Shown: positions 1-9,001, counted from the stretch's first letter. The stretch: 64,000 bases of DNA from Pseudanabaena sp. (GCA_003249035.1 QBMK01000020.1:1-64000); one strand, 5' to 3'. Translations and numbers: made by a program. Notes: generated from the sequence alone by a model not told the origin.

Positions 1-96
1 GTTGGTAACACTATCTACCAACTTAAATTTGGACTTTTGTCTGATTATTTAAAATCCCAACTCAAGCATCCTTCTATCCCTATGGCTCTTGCGTAA
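1..96 (+). pseudogene. 3' end of a gene entering from the left, possibly a transposase tail
   Basis: The frame starting at base 1 is open for 31 codons and stops with TAA at 94-96; the visible tail ends in SIPMALA. The start lies outside the window, so length and integrity cannot be judged. I do not recognise the family with confidence. The position next to a truncated methylase remnant makes an insertion-sequence transposase plausible, but no inverted terminal repeat can be confirmed from one end. Confidence 0.3.
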
Positions 97-143
97 GTCC
101 TAAGTTTTACTAACCATTTATCCCAAGTCTGAACAGTCAGACA

Positions 144-326
144 TTGAAGCTGACGAAATTAGGGATATCATCACAGAATATCAACAACAATGATACGAGC
201 GAATTAGAAAAGGCGATCAATAATTTAGTTTACAAACTCTATCAAATCACCTATGACGAAGTAAAAATAATTGACCCAAAATTTGGGCTAACCGAACAAG
301 AATACACAGCAATTAAAATGGAATAA
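144..326 (+). pseudogene. C-terminal stub of an Eco57I-like DNA methyltransferase / type IIG restriction enzyme
   Basis: A 60-codon frame opening at a TTG. Its second half contains NNLVYKLYQITYDEVKII followed by GLTEQEY, which matches the usual extreme C-terminus of Eco57I-type and BREX-type adenine methyltransferases (a short helix ending in 'LVYxLYxLTxEEI'). Nothing of the catalytic domain (FxGxG, NPPY) is present, so this is a remnant and not a working gene. The truncation point lies just right of another gene end at base 96, consistent with an insertion having removed the 5' part. The recognition rests on a short stretch; the family name is therefore moderately sure and the remnant status surer. 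Confidence 0.5.
191..218 (+). repeat. Direct repeat, left copy (partner at 1243-1277)
   Basis: The 18-mer gaattagaaaaggcgatc at 201-218 recurs exactly at 1260-1277, and the preceding tgatacgag also recurs, with a 6-base insertion in the right copy. Both copies read as the same peptide (TSELEKAI) and similarity fades downstream. The two copies bracket the DUF433/DUF433/DUF5615 module, so the right copy looks like a decayed second methylase tail. Confidence 0.6.
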
Positions 327-338
327 GAGGTAAAAATA

Positions 339-548
339 ATGAAAACAATAGCAGGACTAGATCGCATTACCTTTGACCCCAAAATTATGGCAGGTCAAGC
401 TTGTATTCGCGGAATGCGGATACCCGTATCAGTAGTCATCAACCTCATCGCCAACGGCTTATCAACGGCACAAATAATTGAAGACTATCCCTATCTCGAA
501 CCAGACGACATCCAACAAGCACTCAGATCTAAAAACTATGACACTTAA
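339..548 (+). CDS. DUF433 antitoxin-like protein (first of two)
   Basis: A 69-residue protein of the DUF433 family, small winged-helix-like proteins that act as the antitoxin or DNA-binding partner of DUF5615 PIN-like toxins (VapB45-type). The family core is visible: a GQACIRGMRIPV segment near residues 18-29, then NGLSTAQIIEDYPYL, a typical 'L..G.s..eIl.dyP.L' helix pair. It ends shortly after 'DDIQQAL', somewhat earlier than usual members, so the C-terminus may be clipped. It overlaps the next gene by 11 bases and lies directly behind a methylase remnant. Expected role is autorepression and neutralisation of the toxin at 868-1209; this is inferred from family pairing. Confidence 0.8.
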   Translation: MKTIAGLDRITFDPKIMAGQACIRGMRIPVSVVINLIANGLSTAQIIEDYPYLEPDDIQQALRSKNYDT

Positions 549-864
549 AGAACTAGAACCTCAACTACTCGCACTCTCACCTACAGAAAAGTCCCAAGCA
601 ATCCAACTAATCCTAAACAGCCTATTAAATAGTTGGCACGGCATCGAGAAAACCTTAAATGTATGTGGCGGTGATGCTTGTATCCGTAACACCAGAATCC
701 CCGTTTGGCTATTAGTCAGCTACCAACAACAAGGGCTTAGCGACGCAAAAATATTAGAAGCATATCCAACTCTAAACGCAGTCGATCTAGCAAATGCTTG
801 GATATATGCCGAAAGTCATCCCCAAGAAATTGCCAATGCTATCCTTGAAAACGAGGCAGATTAG
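538..864 (+). CDS. DUF433 antitoxin-like protein with N-terminal extension (second of two)
   Basis: Starting at the ATG at 538 gives 108 residues. The first roughly 45 residues form a separate helical extension (MTLKELEPQLLALSPTEK...), and the DUF433 core follows, with GGDACIRNTRIPVWLL and GLSDAKILEAYPTL. The extension resembles the helical segment often fused to DUF433 in cyanobacterial antitoxins. A TTG start 20 codons upstream is also open but would overlap the previous DUF433 gene deeply, so ATG 538 is preferred. The stop is three bases before the toxin gene at 868, indicating translational coupling. It is probably the true partner of that toxin; the preceding DUF433 gene may be a redundant or clipped duplicate. 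Confidence 0.8.
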   Translation: MTLKELEPQLLALSPTEKSQAIQLILNSLLNSWHGIEKTLNVCGGDACIRNTRIPVWLLVSYQQQGLSDAKILEAYPTLNAVDLANAWIYAESHPQEIANAILENEAD

Positions 865-867
865 GCA

Positions 868-1209
868 ATGGTCAAACTCTATGCAGATGAGCAATTTCCA
901 TTGCCTGTCGTCAAAATTTTGCGTACATTAAGATATGACATTCTGACCGTACAAGATGCAGGAAAAGCAGAGCAAAAAATCCCCGATCCTGAAGTCCTGC
1001 AATATGCCATTAGCCTCAATCGAGCCGTCTTAACCATGAATCGCCGTGATTTTATTCGTTTACACACACAAACACCTCAACATAAAGGCATCGTGATTTG
1101 TAGAAGTAGCACCAACTGGGAAAAAATCGCCCAAGCTATACATAATCATCTCTCTCAACTTGAGACTATAGAAAAACAACTCATTAGAATCAAATTACCA
1201 TCGTTGTAA
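868..1209 (+). CDS. DUF5615 PIN-like toxin
   Basis: A 113-residue protein of the DUF5615 (Mut7-C/PIN-like) family, presumed RNases that are the toxic half of DUF433 modules. It opens with KLYADEQFP, where the acidic D-E pair is the first predicted metal ligand, continues with DILTVQDAG and IPDPEVLQYA, and has AVLTMNRRDFIRLH, the family's 'vLTxdrrDF' motif with the later acidic ligand. The size is normal for the family. It begins four bases after the upstream antitoxin stop, so the pair is one transcription unit. Activity is inferred from the family and not shown here. Confidence 0.82.
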   Translation: MVKLYADEQFPLPVVKILRTLRYDILTVQDAGKAEQKIPDPEVLQYAISLNRAVLTMNRRDFIRLHTQTPQHKGIVICRSSTNWEKIAQAIHNHLSQLETIEKQLIRIKLPSL

Positions 1210-1242
1210 AAATTATCACTGCTAAAAAAGGCGATCGCCATG

Positions 1243-1277
1243 CTGATACGAGTACGAGTGAATTAGAAAAGGCGATC
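1243..1277 (+). repeat. Direct repeat, right copy (partner at 191-218)
   Basis: Second copy of the methylase-tail sequence, with 18 identical bases at 1260-1277 and a duplicated tacgag unit upstream. Downstream the two copies still share a weak 'LV(Y/H)' reading before losing similarity. No coding function is likely. Confidence 0.6.
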
Positions 1278-1329
1278 GCAGATTATTTGGTTCACAATAG
1301 ATCTTCAGGAAGTTTGGGAGCAAACTCGT

Positions 1330-2934
1330 ATGCGATATTTTCTGTTATGGTTTCTTTCCTTAATGTTTGCGATGATGTCGCTAAGTTTCCCAAAACCTGC
1401 GCGATCGCAATCTGATTCTCCATCACAATTTCCAGATTCCCAGCGATATCCTGATTCTCCTTCACGAAACCCTTCTAACGGTGGCTTTAATCCGTTAATA
1501 CTTTTAAACCTGATCAATTCTTTGAGTCGTTCTGGCAACAGCGATCAACAACAGGTTGATTTGTCGCCTGACATCGCCGAAATTCGTGGACAAATTGGGC
1601 GATTGTATTTTCTCTTAGCGCGGCAATATGCTGCTCAGAATCAATTGCCTCAGGCTTGCAATGCTCTCGAAAAAGGATATAGCGCTGAATTAGAAGCTTA
1701 TTTAAGCAAACGGATGCGATCGTTAAAACCTGACAGCGATGACTGTTACGCCTCAGAAGTGCAACGCATCTCCCAATTGACTGGAAGTCCGACTGCCCTG
1801 ATTTATGTCACTACTTCTAAAGGTGGTTTAGAGCTAATTGGTGTACCGCCATCTAGTCCCAGCCGACCTGCGGGAATATTCTCCCGTACTCGGATCGGCG
1901 CAAAGTCATTACAAGAAAAAATTGGGCTGCCGCTCGCTCAAACTAGTCAAAGCAACGGCACTCCGTTTCGAAAGGTTGCCTACAACGTCACTACGGAAGA
2001 AGTCGATCGCGTGATCATCGACTTTCGCAATAATTTACGTGATACCAGTTCCAATGACTTTTTACCCCAGTCACAGCAGCTTTATGATTGGGTTGTTCGC
2101 CCGATGGAGCCTGAGCTAGAAAAAGCACAGGTGAAAACGCTGGTATTCGTGATGAATGGTAATTTGCGAGTAGTTCCTCCAGCTGCATTCCATGATGGCA
2201 AGCGTTATCTAATTGAGAAATATGCAGTTACGACAATTCCATCATGGCAGTTAACAGAACCAAACCATCCCAATCGCGCTCTAACCCCACAAATTTTAGC
2301 CATGGGACTGTCTGAATCTGTTGAAGGCTGGTCGCCATTGCCAGCCACAAAAGTAGAAGTTGAGACGATATCTTCACAGATACTAGTTGGCAAAACTTTT
2401 ATGAATAGTGAATTTACCAAGGATAATCTGCGATCGCAAATCAGTAGTCAGAACTTTGGGATTATCCATCTAGCGACCCATGCCAAATTTGTCAAAAATT
2501 CACCACAGGAATCTTTTATTCAATTTTGGGGCGATCGCTTACAAATGAACCAAATCTCGAAAATGAATCTCGTAACTGATCTATTAACTCTTAGTGCTTG
2601 TGAAACTGCCGTTGGTCAAAATCTAGGCTTGGCAGGTTTGGCAGTAGATTCTGGTGCTAAGAGTGTTTTGGCTTCTCTATGGACAGTTAGTGATGCAGGC
2701 ACGGCTCCGTTAATGATTCGTTTTTATCGCGGCTTACCGACAGCACCTAGCAAAGCGATCGCTCTGCAAGAGGCTCAGTTAGCGTTTTTGCGTGGTGAGG
2801 TCACCATTAAGAATAACCAGATTATTGGAGTGAAAGGATTCCCGAATATTCCCTTTCTTGTTGATACAAGAGGTATTGATCTAAAGCATCCTTTCTTTTG
2901 GTCTTCGTTTACTTTAGTTGGCAATTGGCTATAA
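1330..2934 (+). CDS. Exported CHAT-domain protease-like protein
   Basis: A 534-residue protein with an N-terminal signal peptide or membrane anchor (hydrophobic residues about 3-24, ending near ARSQS), a low-complexity Ser/Pro stretch, a short helical region (residues about 85-135, TPR-like but not clearly TPR), and a C-terminal CHAT domain from about residue 240 to the end. CHAT proteins are caspase-fold peptidases. The predicted catalytic pair is visible: His384 in IIHLATHAKF and Cys424 in LTLSACETAVG, followed by the conserved GLAGLAVDSGAKSVLASLW. Cyanobacterial homologues usually carry many TPRs; here they are reduced to about one unit. Substrate is unknown. The gene stands alone between a toxin-antitoxin module and a strong palindrome. 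Confidence 0.85.
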   Translation: MRYFLLWFLSLMFAMMSLSFPKPARSQSDSPSQFPDSQRYPDSPSRNPSNGGFNPLILLNLINSLSRSGNSDQQQVDLSPDIAEIRGQIGRLYFLLARQYAAQNQLPQACNALEKGYSAELEAYLSKRMRSLKPDSDDCYASEVQRISQLTGSPTALIYVTTSKGGLELIGVPPSSPSRPAGIFSRTRIGAKSLQEKIGLPLAQTSQSNGTPFRKVAYNVTTEEVDRVIIDFRNNLRDTSSNDFLPQSQQLYDWVVRPMEPELEKAQVKTLVFVMNGNLRVVPPAAFHDGKRYLIEKYAVTTIPSWQLTEPNHPNRALTPQILAMGLSESVEGWSPLPATKVEVETISSQILVGKTFMNSEFTKDNLRSQISSQNFGIIHLATHAKFVKNSPQESFIQFWGDRLQMNQISKMNLVTDLLTLSACETAVGQNLGLAGLAVDSGAKSVLASLWTVSDAGTAPLMIRFYRGLPTAPSKAIALQEAQLAFLRGEVTIKNNQIIGVKGFPNIPFLVDTRGIDLKHPFFWSSFTLVGNWL

Positions 2935-2945
2935 GTAGCAAGGCT

Positions 2946-3004
2946 ATAAAGCCCAAAGATTTGTATCGCCAGCGTAGCTGGCGATACAAATCTTTGGGCT
3001 TTAT
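2946..3004. terminator. Perfect long palindrome, bidirectional terminator-like
   Basis: Two 28-base arms, perfectly complementary, around the 3-base centre gta (2974-2976). The ends are A/T-rich so it could act in either direction. It lies 12 bases after the CHAT gene stop. Confidence 0.75.
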
Positions 3005-3117
3005 CTTTCTGTAGATAAATTTTCGGTTTTATAACAGGATCGTAAATCTACACGAAGCAAATTTTGATGAAAACGAAGGAGATGGCATACTAGCGATCGC
3101 CCACTATCAAAAGAACC

Positions 3118-3303
3118 ATGCAAAATTCTGATTATTTTGAAGGCTTAACTTGGACTACTGAAGCAAAAATTAAGTACAAAAATATCCCCTACTTTGTGCG
3201 ATCCCAAGCTCGCCTGAAAATCGAGCAACTAGCTCAAGCCGCAGGTAGTGATACGATTACCGCAGAAATTGTCGAAAAAGCAAGGGTTGAGTTTGGCCAG
3301 TGA
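3118..3303 (+). CDS. Stand-alone PCP_red domain protein
   Basis: A 61-residue protein made of a single PCP_red domain, the domain otherwise found at the C-terminus of ChlB/BchB. The motif [17 protein letters not shown] followed by [15 protein letters not shown] aligns with the tail of ChlB encoded at 47590-49272 in this window ([17 protein letters not shown] ... YDAKAQIGQ). In ChlB this segment helps hold protochlorophyllide in the dark-operative reductase. What a free copy does is not known to me; it might bind pigment or assist the complex. Its stop overlaps the murQ start (GTGA), so the two are co-translated, although no functional link to cell-wall recycling is evident. Confidence 0.8.
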   Translation: MQNSDYFEGLTWTTEAKIKYKNIPYFVRSQARLKIEQLAQAAGSDTITAEIVEKARVEFGQ

Positions 3304-4211
3304 ATAATGCATTGAAGAATGGTGATCGTGGTTATTTGTTAACAGAGCAAGCAAATCCTTTTAGTCAAAACTTAGATCGACTTAGTGCCTTAGAAATTGT
3401 CGAACTTTTTAATCAAGAGGATGCTAAGGCTGTTGCCGCAGTTGGACAAGAAAAAGACGCGATCGCTGCTGCGATTACCTGCATTGCTGAAGCGCTCAAA
3501 AGTGGTGGCAGACTGTTTTATGTTGGCGCTGGAACAAGTGGACGACTTGGCGTCCTAGATGCAGCTGAATGTCCTCCCACCTTTTGCAGCGATCCTGAAT
3601 TGATTCAAGGCATCTTAGCAGGTGGGATGAACGCAATGGTGCGCAGCTCAGAAGCCTTAGAAGATCGAGAAGATGATGGCGCAGCCGCGATCGCAGAAAG
3701 AAATATTAGCGATCTTGATGTGGTCTTTGGCATTACTGCAGGTGGTACCACTCCCTATGTCCATGGAGCACTCAAGGAAGCCAAAGAACGGCGAGCGAAA
3801 ACGATCTTTTTTTGCTGCGTACCACCTAATCAATTTCCGAGCCAATACGATATCGAAATTCGTCCATTAGTTGGGGCAGAGATCTTGGCGGGATCTACCA
3901 GACTTAAGGCAGGGACAGCCACAAAATTAGTTTTAAATACGGTTTCGACAGGGGTAATGGTGCAGCTAGGAAAGGTATATGGCAATCGGATGATTGATGT
4001 CTCTGTCACCAATAGCAAACTCGAAGACCGCGCCATTCGGATTATTAGCGATCTCATTTCGCTCAGTCGCGAAGATGCCGCCATGTTATTAGAGCGATCT
4101 GGACGACGAGTTAAATTAGCTTTGTTAATGCATTGGAAAGGCATAGACATCGTCAGCGCCGAGCAGTTGTTGCAAGATGCACAAGGACATTTGCGTAAGG
4201 CAATGATGTAA
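3300..4211 (+). CDS. murQ: N-acetylmuramic acid 6-phosphate etherase
   Basis: MurQ cleaves the lactyl ether of MurNAc-6-phosphate to give GlcNAc-6-phosphate and D-lactate in cytoplasmic recycling of peptidoglycan sugars. The 303-residue length is normal. The protein opens with the family signature [21 protein letters not shown]-type sugar-phosphate isomerase fold follows, with [23 protein letters not shown] holding the phosphate-binding loop (GAGTSGR) and the catalytic Glu of AAECPPTF, and later [16 protein letters not shown], another conserved signature. The start is a GTG at 3300 that overlaps the preceding stop by four bases. Nothing appears damaged. Confidence 0.95.
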   Translation: MNNALKNGDRGYLLTEQANPFSQNLDRLSALEIVELFNQEDAKAVAAVGQEKDAIAAAITCIAEALKSGGRLFYVGAGTSGRLGVLDAAECPPTFCSDPELIQGILAGGMNAMVRSSEALEDREDDGAAAIAERNISDLDVVFGITAGGTTPYVHGALKEAKERRAKTIFFCCVPPNQFPSQYDIEIRPLVGAEILAGSTRLKAGTATKLVLNTVSTGVMVQLGKVYGNRMIDVSVTNSKLEDRAIRIISDLISLSREDAAMLLERSGRRVKLALLMHWKGIDIVSAEQLLQDAQGHLRKAMM

Positions 4212-4297
4212 ATAGCAAGCACCCTATATCATCGCGAGTGAAGCATGTGGCAAATCGCCGTTAAGGTAAGATGTGTTAAGCAAAAAATGTATAAACT

Positions 4298-4612
4298 ATG
4301 ACAGGCGCAGAACTTCGTCAAGCGATCGCGAATAAATGGGACTACTCCTATGACGTACAATTACGAAAAACTCAAGGTAAAATCTTCTTGCAGGTAATGT
4401 GGCGCTATCAAGAGCAACAGTCTTTTTCGATGAGTGAGACAGAATTCATGCAACATTTGGATACAATTGCCTCATATCTAAGCGATTGGGGAGTTGTTGA
4501 ACAAGTTCAAAAATTCATCGAAATCACCAAAGAACGCCCTCGGCTAGGCAAAGCTGTCAGCATTCCGCTTCAAATTGGAGAGCGATCGCTAGAGTGGTTA
4601 ATTGAAAAATAA
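4298..4612 (+). CDS. DUF3067 family protein
   Basis: A 104-residue soluble protein of the DUF3067 family, which is conserved in cyanobacteria and plastid-bearing eukaryotes and has no firmly assigned function. Recognised from the N-terminus MTGAELRQAIANKWDYSYDV, the middle IFLQVMWRYQEQQSF and the ending LGKAVSIPLQIGERSLEWL. No signal peptide or membrane segment is visible. It sits 86 bases after murQ on the same strand and may share its transcript. Its phylogenetic range points to a role related to photosynthesis or plastid upkeep, which is inference only. Confidence 0.75.
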   Translation: MTGAELRQAIANKWDYSYDVQLRKTQGKIFLQVMWRYQEQQSFSMSETEFMQHLDTIASYLSDWGVVEQVQKFIEITKERPRLGKAVSIPLQIGERSLEWLIEK

Positions 4613-4812
4613 TTACCCTTCTTTAGAGTGCGACAAAGAATGCGATAAAAATTAATAAAATCAATAAAAGTATGGTGTGTTGCTGACTTTCTAAGCTAAA
4701 GATTGTACGATTGTGTTGTAGTGCTTTTTATATCCTTGATTTTAAGACATTTCATTTTATTAAGCTACGTAGCTCTAACCATACCTAAGACTAAAAACGT
4801 CAGGGCAAAAAT

Positions 4813-7593
4813 ATGAGTCAAGCAGGAGCTAACCCATGGGATCGCCAATTTGTTAACCTAGGGCGAATCATGCAGTTCTTGCGTGATGAAGACAGTATTG
4901 ACAACCTATTGAATGCAACACTCGATTATCTTCGAGAAAATTTTGAGTACAAACTGCTCTGGATTGGTCTTTATGACGCAGAAAACCACCGACTTACAGG
5001 CAAAGGTGGTACAACTCCTCAGGGTGAAATTAAATTTTTAAAAGAGCGCTTTAATCTCAATGCGGGAGATTTACTAGATCAGGTGATTTTACAGCGCAAA
5101 CCTGTGCCGATCGCAGATTTGCGCCAAGAGAAGCGCAGTGGAGAATGGCAGAAATTAGCCCAAAAATTTGATATTCAAGGTACATTGCTATGGCCGATCT
5201 ATCATCGCGATCGCAGCTTTGGCGTGGTCCTTCTAGGCTCAACTATCTGGAATGTAGCTCCCCGCAACGAAGAAAGAGCCAGACTTTCTGTAGTCCTTGG
5301 CACTCTTGGCTCGACCCTCAGCCGTCTAGACGATGAGTGGCATTATCACAATACCAAGCGTCCTGATGAACCATTACTAAAAATACTCTCAAAAATTCGT
5401 AATATCCCTGCCCTCAACGAACGTCTTGAAGAAATCGTACAGGAAACACATAGCTTTGTGATGCCCGATCACACCAATATCTATTGGTTTGAACGAGAGC
5501 ATCAATATTTTTGGCGACGAACTGCTAATCGCCAAGCAGGTCCCAAAGTCAAGCAAGCACCTGATAATACAGCGGGAGTTACTGTCCAAAATGCCCCTAG
5601 TTTGTATCAGGCTCTATCCAAAGATCAAGTGGTGATGGTAGTTGATGCCAAGTCCATGACCAAGGGCGAAGTTAGCAATCGAGTTATGGAACAATTTGGG
5701 GCAGTTTCTATAATTATTGCGCCCATATTTTTTCAATCAGAACTATTAGGTTTTTTATCGGTGGAAGGTGATGAACCTCGCCTCTGGACAGATGATGAGC
5801 GAAATTTTGTGCGTGGAGCGGCGCAATTAGCAGCTATTACTTCACCTCTAGAAGAGATGGAAGATACCCTCGATCGCATTGCTTCCGATCAAATTCTCAC
5901 CGCAGGAATTGCTAGAGCCATATATTCAGATAAAGATTGGCAAAACGCACTCGATCAAGCTGCCGAGCAGTTATGTCAGAGATTGGCGCTAGAGCGTTTT
6001 TGGGTAGCAACCTATGACAAAGATAATGATGTTTTTAGGATAGATTTTCAGTATCATCCCAAAAATCGCCGTCCTATTCCCCTGGTTTTACCGGGATTAG
6101 CACCCGTTGATGTGCAGATGATGGAGCAATCTGCCGATGCGGCAACTGTCGAGAATCTTGACAGTGATTTTAAATTTCTGACATGGCGGAATGACTTGAT
6201 TGACCTAGATGTGCGATCGATGATCATCAGTAGTACTTCAATGGGGAAATCTCTTGAAGGTATTCTCACTGTTGCTCACGAAGCACCAAGGACATGGTCA
6301 CGTCCAGAGAGAGAAATGGTACAAGCTGTCGCTCAGCAAATTGGTTTAATCGTTCACCAGAATGAGTTGCAGCGGGTATCCGATGAGCGGCAAAAATCTC
6401 ATCAAGCTGTTCAATTCGGTCTAGTTGCGCTCCAGCAATGCAATTCTGTTGAGAAGCTTCATCATACTGCTGCGCAATTAATGGCACAGGTTACCCAATC
6501 CCCTCTGGCGGTATTAGTAGTGTGGCTGCCAGGGCGGCAAGGTGGACAAATTGCTTCAGTTTTTGCTAGCCGTGATGAATATCAGCTCACAATCAGCGAA
6601 ACTCAAATTGCGATCGAAGAAGATCCACTTGCACAGTGGGCAATCCAAAGTGAAGGAATTCTGCCATTGAGTATTCATGACTTACCTGAACAAACGAAGG
6701 CATGGCTTAACGCACCTGCTATTGGGCATTTAATGGTAACTGCATTACGCACAAATCCTGACCACCAGCCAACTGGAATAATTTTGGTAGCCGATCGCGT
6801 GGGACGACGTTGGGTTGATCGCCAATTACAAGCGTTTAATATGTTGGCAAATCAACTCGCTTGGTCTCGTCGCCATCTCTTACTTGTCGATCATCTCAAA
6901 CACAATCGTCAAGAACTGGAAAGGCTTAATTGGTACAAGCATCGTCGACTGGAAGATATCTATCGTACGGTTAGTTCTGGAGTCCAGCGTTTATTGGATG
7001 CTGATGCTCGTGCTAGTGGAACTGGCGGTATCAATAACATTACTCTGCAAAGTTCACTGAAGCAGTTACAAGGTTCTCTATCACCACTCCCCCAAATTAT
7101 CCGCAAAGAGCAGTGGCGCTTGCGTCCCAACTTTGAGACTGCACCATTAGCCGGTATGCTCAAACGTGCTTTAGAAAGGGTTGATTCGCTCATTAAACAA
7201 CGACAAATTTGGTCGCAGGTGCACAATCAAGCCAATGTAGTTGTTGGTGGTGACATCGCCAAGATGGAGATTATTTTAAATGAGTTGTTACTATTTGCCT
7301 GTGGACGCTCAGATGTTGGTGGCAGAATCGATATTTGGTGCCGCCAAATTGACGAAAAGCTTCTAGAACTATCAATCACTGATTATGGCTTAGTTGATGC
7401 GGCTTTATTGCAGGAGTTACATCAAGGCAGAGCGATCGATCCTCTAGCTCCTTCCTTATTAGATCAACCGCCTGGCTTGCATCTCGCGATCTGTCAAAGT
7501 CTTATGATAGAAGCCGGTGGAGAGCTTTCGCTCTATCAACTAGAAGACAATCGCATTCTAAGTCGTCTAATTTTGCCTCTTTCTAGTTCTTAA
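4813..7593 (+). CDS. Multi-GAF sensor with degenerate histidine-kinase-like C-terminus
   Basis: A 926-residue cytoplasmic protein without membrane segments. Four GAF-like modules can be traced (about residues 15-175, 190-350, 370-525, 540-690), none with an obvious chromophore-binding Cys-His pair of the phytochrome type. The C-terminus (about 700-926) resembles a sensor kinase: WYKHRRLEDIYRTV could be the phosphoacceptor helix, MEIILNELLLFACG stands where the N-box should be, SITDYGLVD where the G1 box should be, and PPGLHLAICQSLMIEAGG matches the G2 region. The N-box and G1 are clearly degenerate (no N in the N-box core, no DNGPG), so ATP binding is doubtful and it may be a signalling scaffold. 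No response regulator is adjacent. The ligand is unknown. Confidence 0.8.
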   Translation: MSQAGANPWDRQFVNLGRIMQFLRDEDSIDNLLNATLDYLRENFEYKLLWIGLYDAENHRLTGKGGTTPQGEIKFLKERFNLNAGDLLDQVILQRKPVPIADLRQEKRSGEWQKLAQKFDIQGTLLWPIYHRDRSFGVVLLGSTIWNVAPRNEERARLSVVLGTLGSTLSRLDDEWHYHNTKRPDEPLLKILSKIRNIPALNERLEEIVQETHSFVMPDHTNIYWFEREHQYFWRRTANRQAGPKVKQAPDNTAGVTVQNAPSLYQALSKDQVVMVVDAKSMTKGEVSNRVMEQFGAVSIIIAPIFFQSELLGFLSVEGDEPRLWTDDERNFVRGAAQLAAITSPLEEMEDTLDRIASDQILTAGIARAIYSDKDWQNALDQAAEQLCQRLALERFWVATYDKDNDVFRIDFQYHPKNRRPIPLVLPGLAPVDVQMMEQSADAATVENLDSDFKFLTWRNDLIDLDVRSMIISSTSMGKSLEGILTVAHEAPRTWSRPEREMVQAVAQQIGLIVHQNELQRVSDERQKSHQAVQFGLVALQQCNSVEKLHHTAAQLMAQVTQSPLAVLVVWLPGRQGGQIASVFASRDEYQLTISETQIAIEEDPLAQWAIQSEGILPLSIHDLPEQTKAWLNAPAIGHLMVTALRTNPDHQPTGIILVADRVGRRWVDRQLQAFNMLANQLAWSRRHLLLVDHLKHNRQELERLNWYKHRRLEDIYRTVSSGVQRLLDADARASGTGGINNITLQSSLKQLQGSLSPLPQIIRKEQWRLRPNFETAPLAGMLKRALERVDSLIKQRQIWSQVHNQANVVVGGDIAKMEIILNELLLFACGRSDVGGRIDIWCRQIDEKLLELSITDYGLVDAALLQELHQGRAIDPLAPSLLDQPPGLHLAICQSLMIEAGGELSLYQLEDNRILSRLILPLSSS

Positions 7594-7612
7594 TTCATAA
7601 TCAAGTTTCTTT

Positions 7613-7717
7613 TATACCAGCACTCAAAATGGCGTAGCCAATTTGAGTGCTGAAAACCCTTACTGGGTTTGGTTTTTAATTCACGAAAGCGTGACAACAC
7701 TTTCGTGAATTGTTATT
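7613..7717 (+). repeat. Dispersed double-hairpin repeat, copy A
   Basis: A non-coding element made of hairpin 1 (arms 7619-7633 and 7637-7651, centre gta), a conserved core reading cccttactgggtttgg, and hairpin 2 (arms 7678-7689 and 7700-7711). A second copy in the opposite orientation lies at 56813-56918. The left end reads TATACCA. The core is conserved between copies while the hairpin arms differ and keep pairing. It occupies the convergent gap between the GAF sensor and pheS. Confidence 0.75.
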
Positions 7718-7776
7718 ACTTGCAAAAGAAAATTGATTGTGAATAGCTTGCTGAGTCAGCGAAAAGCGTTGTAAAT

Positions 7777-8784
7777 CTAGAACTGACGTAAGAAGCGCAA
7801 GTCACTTGTAAATAACCTACGAATATCATCAATTTTATGTAAAACCATAGCAACACGATCTACTCCAAATCCCCAAGCAAAACCAGTGACTAATTCTGGA
7901 TCGTAGCCAACTGCTTTAAAGACATTAGGATCTACCATACCGCAGCCTCCAAGTTCGAGCCATCTTCCATTCCACATCACATCAACTTCGGCGGATGGCT
8001 CGGTGAATGGAAAGTAGCTAGGACGAAATCGAATCGGGCATTCACCCAGTAATTCTTCCACAAAGGTTTTGACAGTGCCTTTCAAATCCCCAAAAGTTAG
8101 TCCTTCTTCCACAGCTAAAAGCTCGATCTGATGAAAAATTGGTGAATGCGTAGCATCAATGTCATCTTTACGATAAACACGTCCAGGGCAAGCAATTCTT
8201 AAGGGAGGATCATTCTCTTCCATATAGCGAATTTGCACTGAAGAAGTCTGCGATCGCAACAGCTTTCCATCACTCAAATAGAGCGTATCTGCCATGTCAC
8301 GAGCAGGATGATCGGCAGGAGTATTCAGCGCTTCAAAATTATAGTAATCCGTCTCAATTTCGGGTCCTTGAGCAACAGTAAAGCCCAAACCAACCAAAAT
8401 GTCCAACATGCGGTCAATTGTGCTTTGGATTGGGTGCTGTCGTCCTTGATAAGAATGCAGAATGCCTGGCATTGTCACATCAAGGGTCTCGGATTCAAGA
8501 CGTTTGGTAATTAATGACTGCTGAATTGAGACTTTGCGCTCTTCTAGCTGAGTTTGTAATGTCTGCTTAACTTGGTTAGCGATCGCTCCTACTTGAGGAC
8601 GTTCTTCAGCAGATAATTTACCCATCGCACCCAGAATCTGAGAAAGCGTACCTTTTTTCCCTAAATACTCAACTCTTAACAGTTCTAATTCTTCAGGAGT
8701 TTGCACATCTCCAACTGATTTTGTTGCGAGTTCTGCTAGAGATTGCAATTGAGCCGTTAAGCCCTGTAAGTCCGTTGCCATCAA
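7777..8784 (-). CDS. pheS: Phenylalanine--tRNA ligase alpha subunit
   Basis: PheS is the catalytic subunit that, with PheT, charges tRNA-Phe. The 335-residue protein has the N-terminal coiled-coil arm (residues about 10-95), then the class II synthetase core: [21 protein letters not shown], motif 2 around [20 protein letters not shown], and motif 3 with [18 protein letters not shown]. Length is typical. The start is one of two consecutive ATG codons (8784 or 8781). pheT is not adjacent, which is common in cyanobacteria. Convergent with the GAF sensor gene. Confidence 0.96.
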   Translation of the reverse strand: MMATDLQGLTAQLQSLAELATKSVGDVQTPEELELLRVEYLGKKGTLSQILGAMGKLSAEERPQVGAIANQVKQTLQTQLEERKVSIQQSLITKRLESETLDVTMPGILHSYQGRQHPIQSTIDRMLDILVGLGFTVAQGPEIETDYYNFEALNTPADHPARDMADTLYLSDGKLLRSQTSSVQIRYMEENDPPLRIACPGRVYRKDDIDATHSPIFHQIELLAVEEGLTFGDLKGTVKTFVEELLGECPIRFRPSYFPFTEPSAEVDVMWNGRWLELGGCGMVDPNVFKAVGYDPELVTGFAWGFGVDRVAMVLHKIDDIRRLFTSDLRFLRQF

Positions 8785-8941
8785 CGTTTCCTATTTATTT
8801 ATGAAGAATTTTAGCTGTCATAACTCTAGCAGAAAAAGCACAAACTCAGCGGTAATCGATGAATTTTCTTGGTATAGAAAACCGAAAGCTAGGTCAGCAA
8901 CTCTCGCCATATCTAGCTTTTGGTGTTGATATATAAAATCA

Positions 8942-8978
8942 AAAAGCATAATCATTGCTAAGCAATGATTATGCTTTT
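8942..8978. terminator. Palindromic terminator after the LysM/M23 gene
   Basis: Arms 8942-8959 and 8961-8978 are perfectly complementary with a single central base. A and T runs at both ends allow use in either direction. It lies between the 3' end of the minus-strand LysM/M23 gene and the 5' region of pheS. Confidence 0.75.
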
Positions 8979-9001
8979 AAACATATAGGAAGGAAATTCC
9001 T

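Noticed and set aside
478-537. 20-codon N-terminal extension of the second DUF433 gene
   Set aside because: It would overlap the first DUF433 gene deeply and starts at TTG without a ribosome site; ATG 538 gives normal coupling.
1305-1538. Minus-strand frame antisense to the CHAT gene start
   Set aside because: No family features, and it sits on a well-supported gene's signal peptide region.
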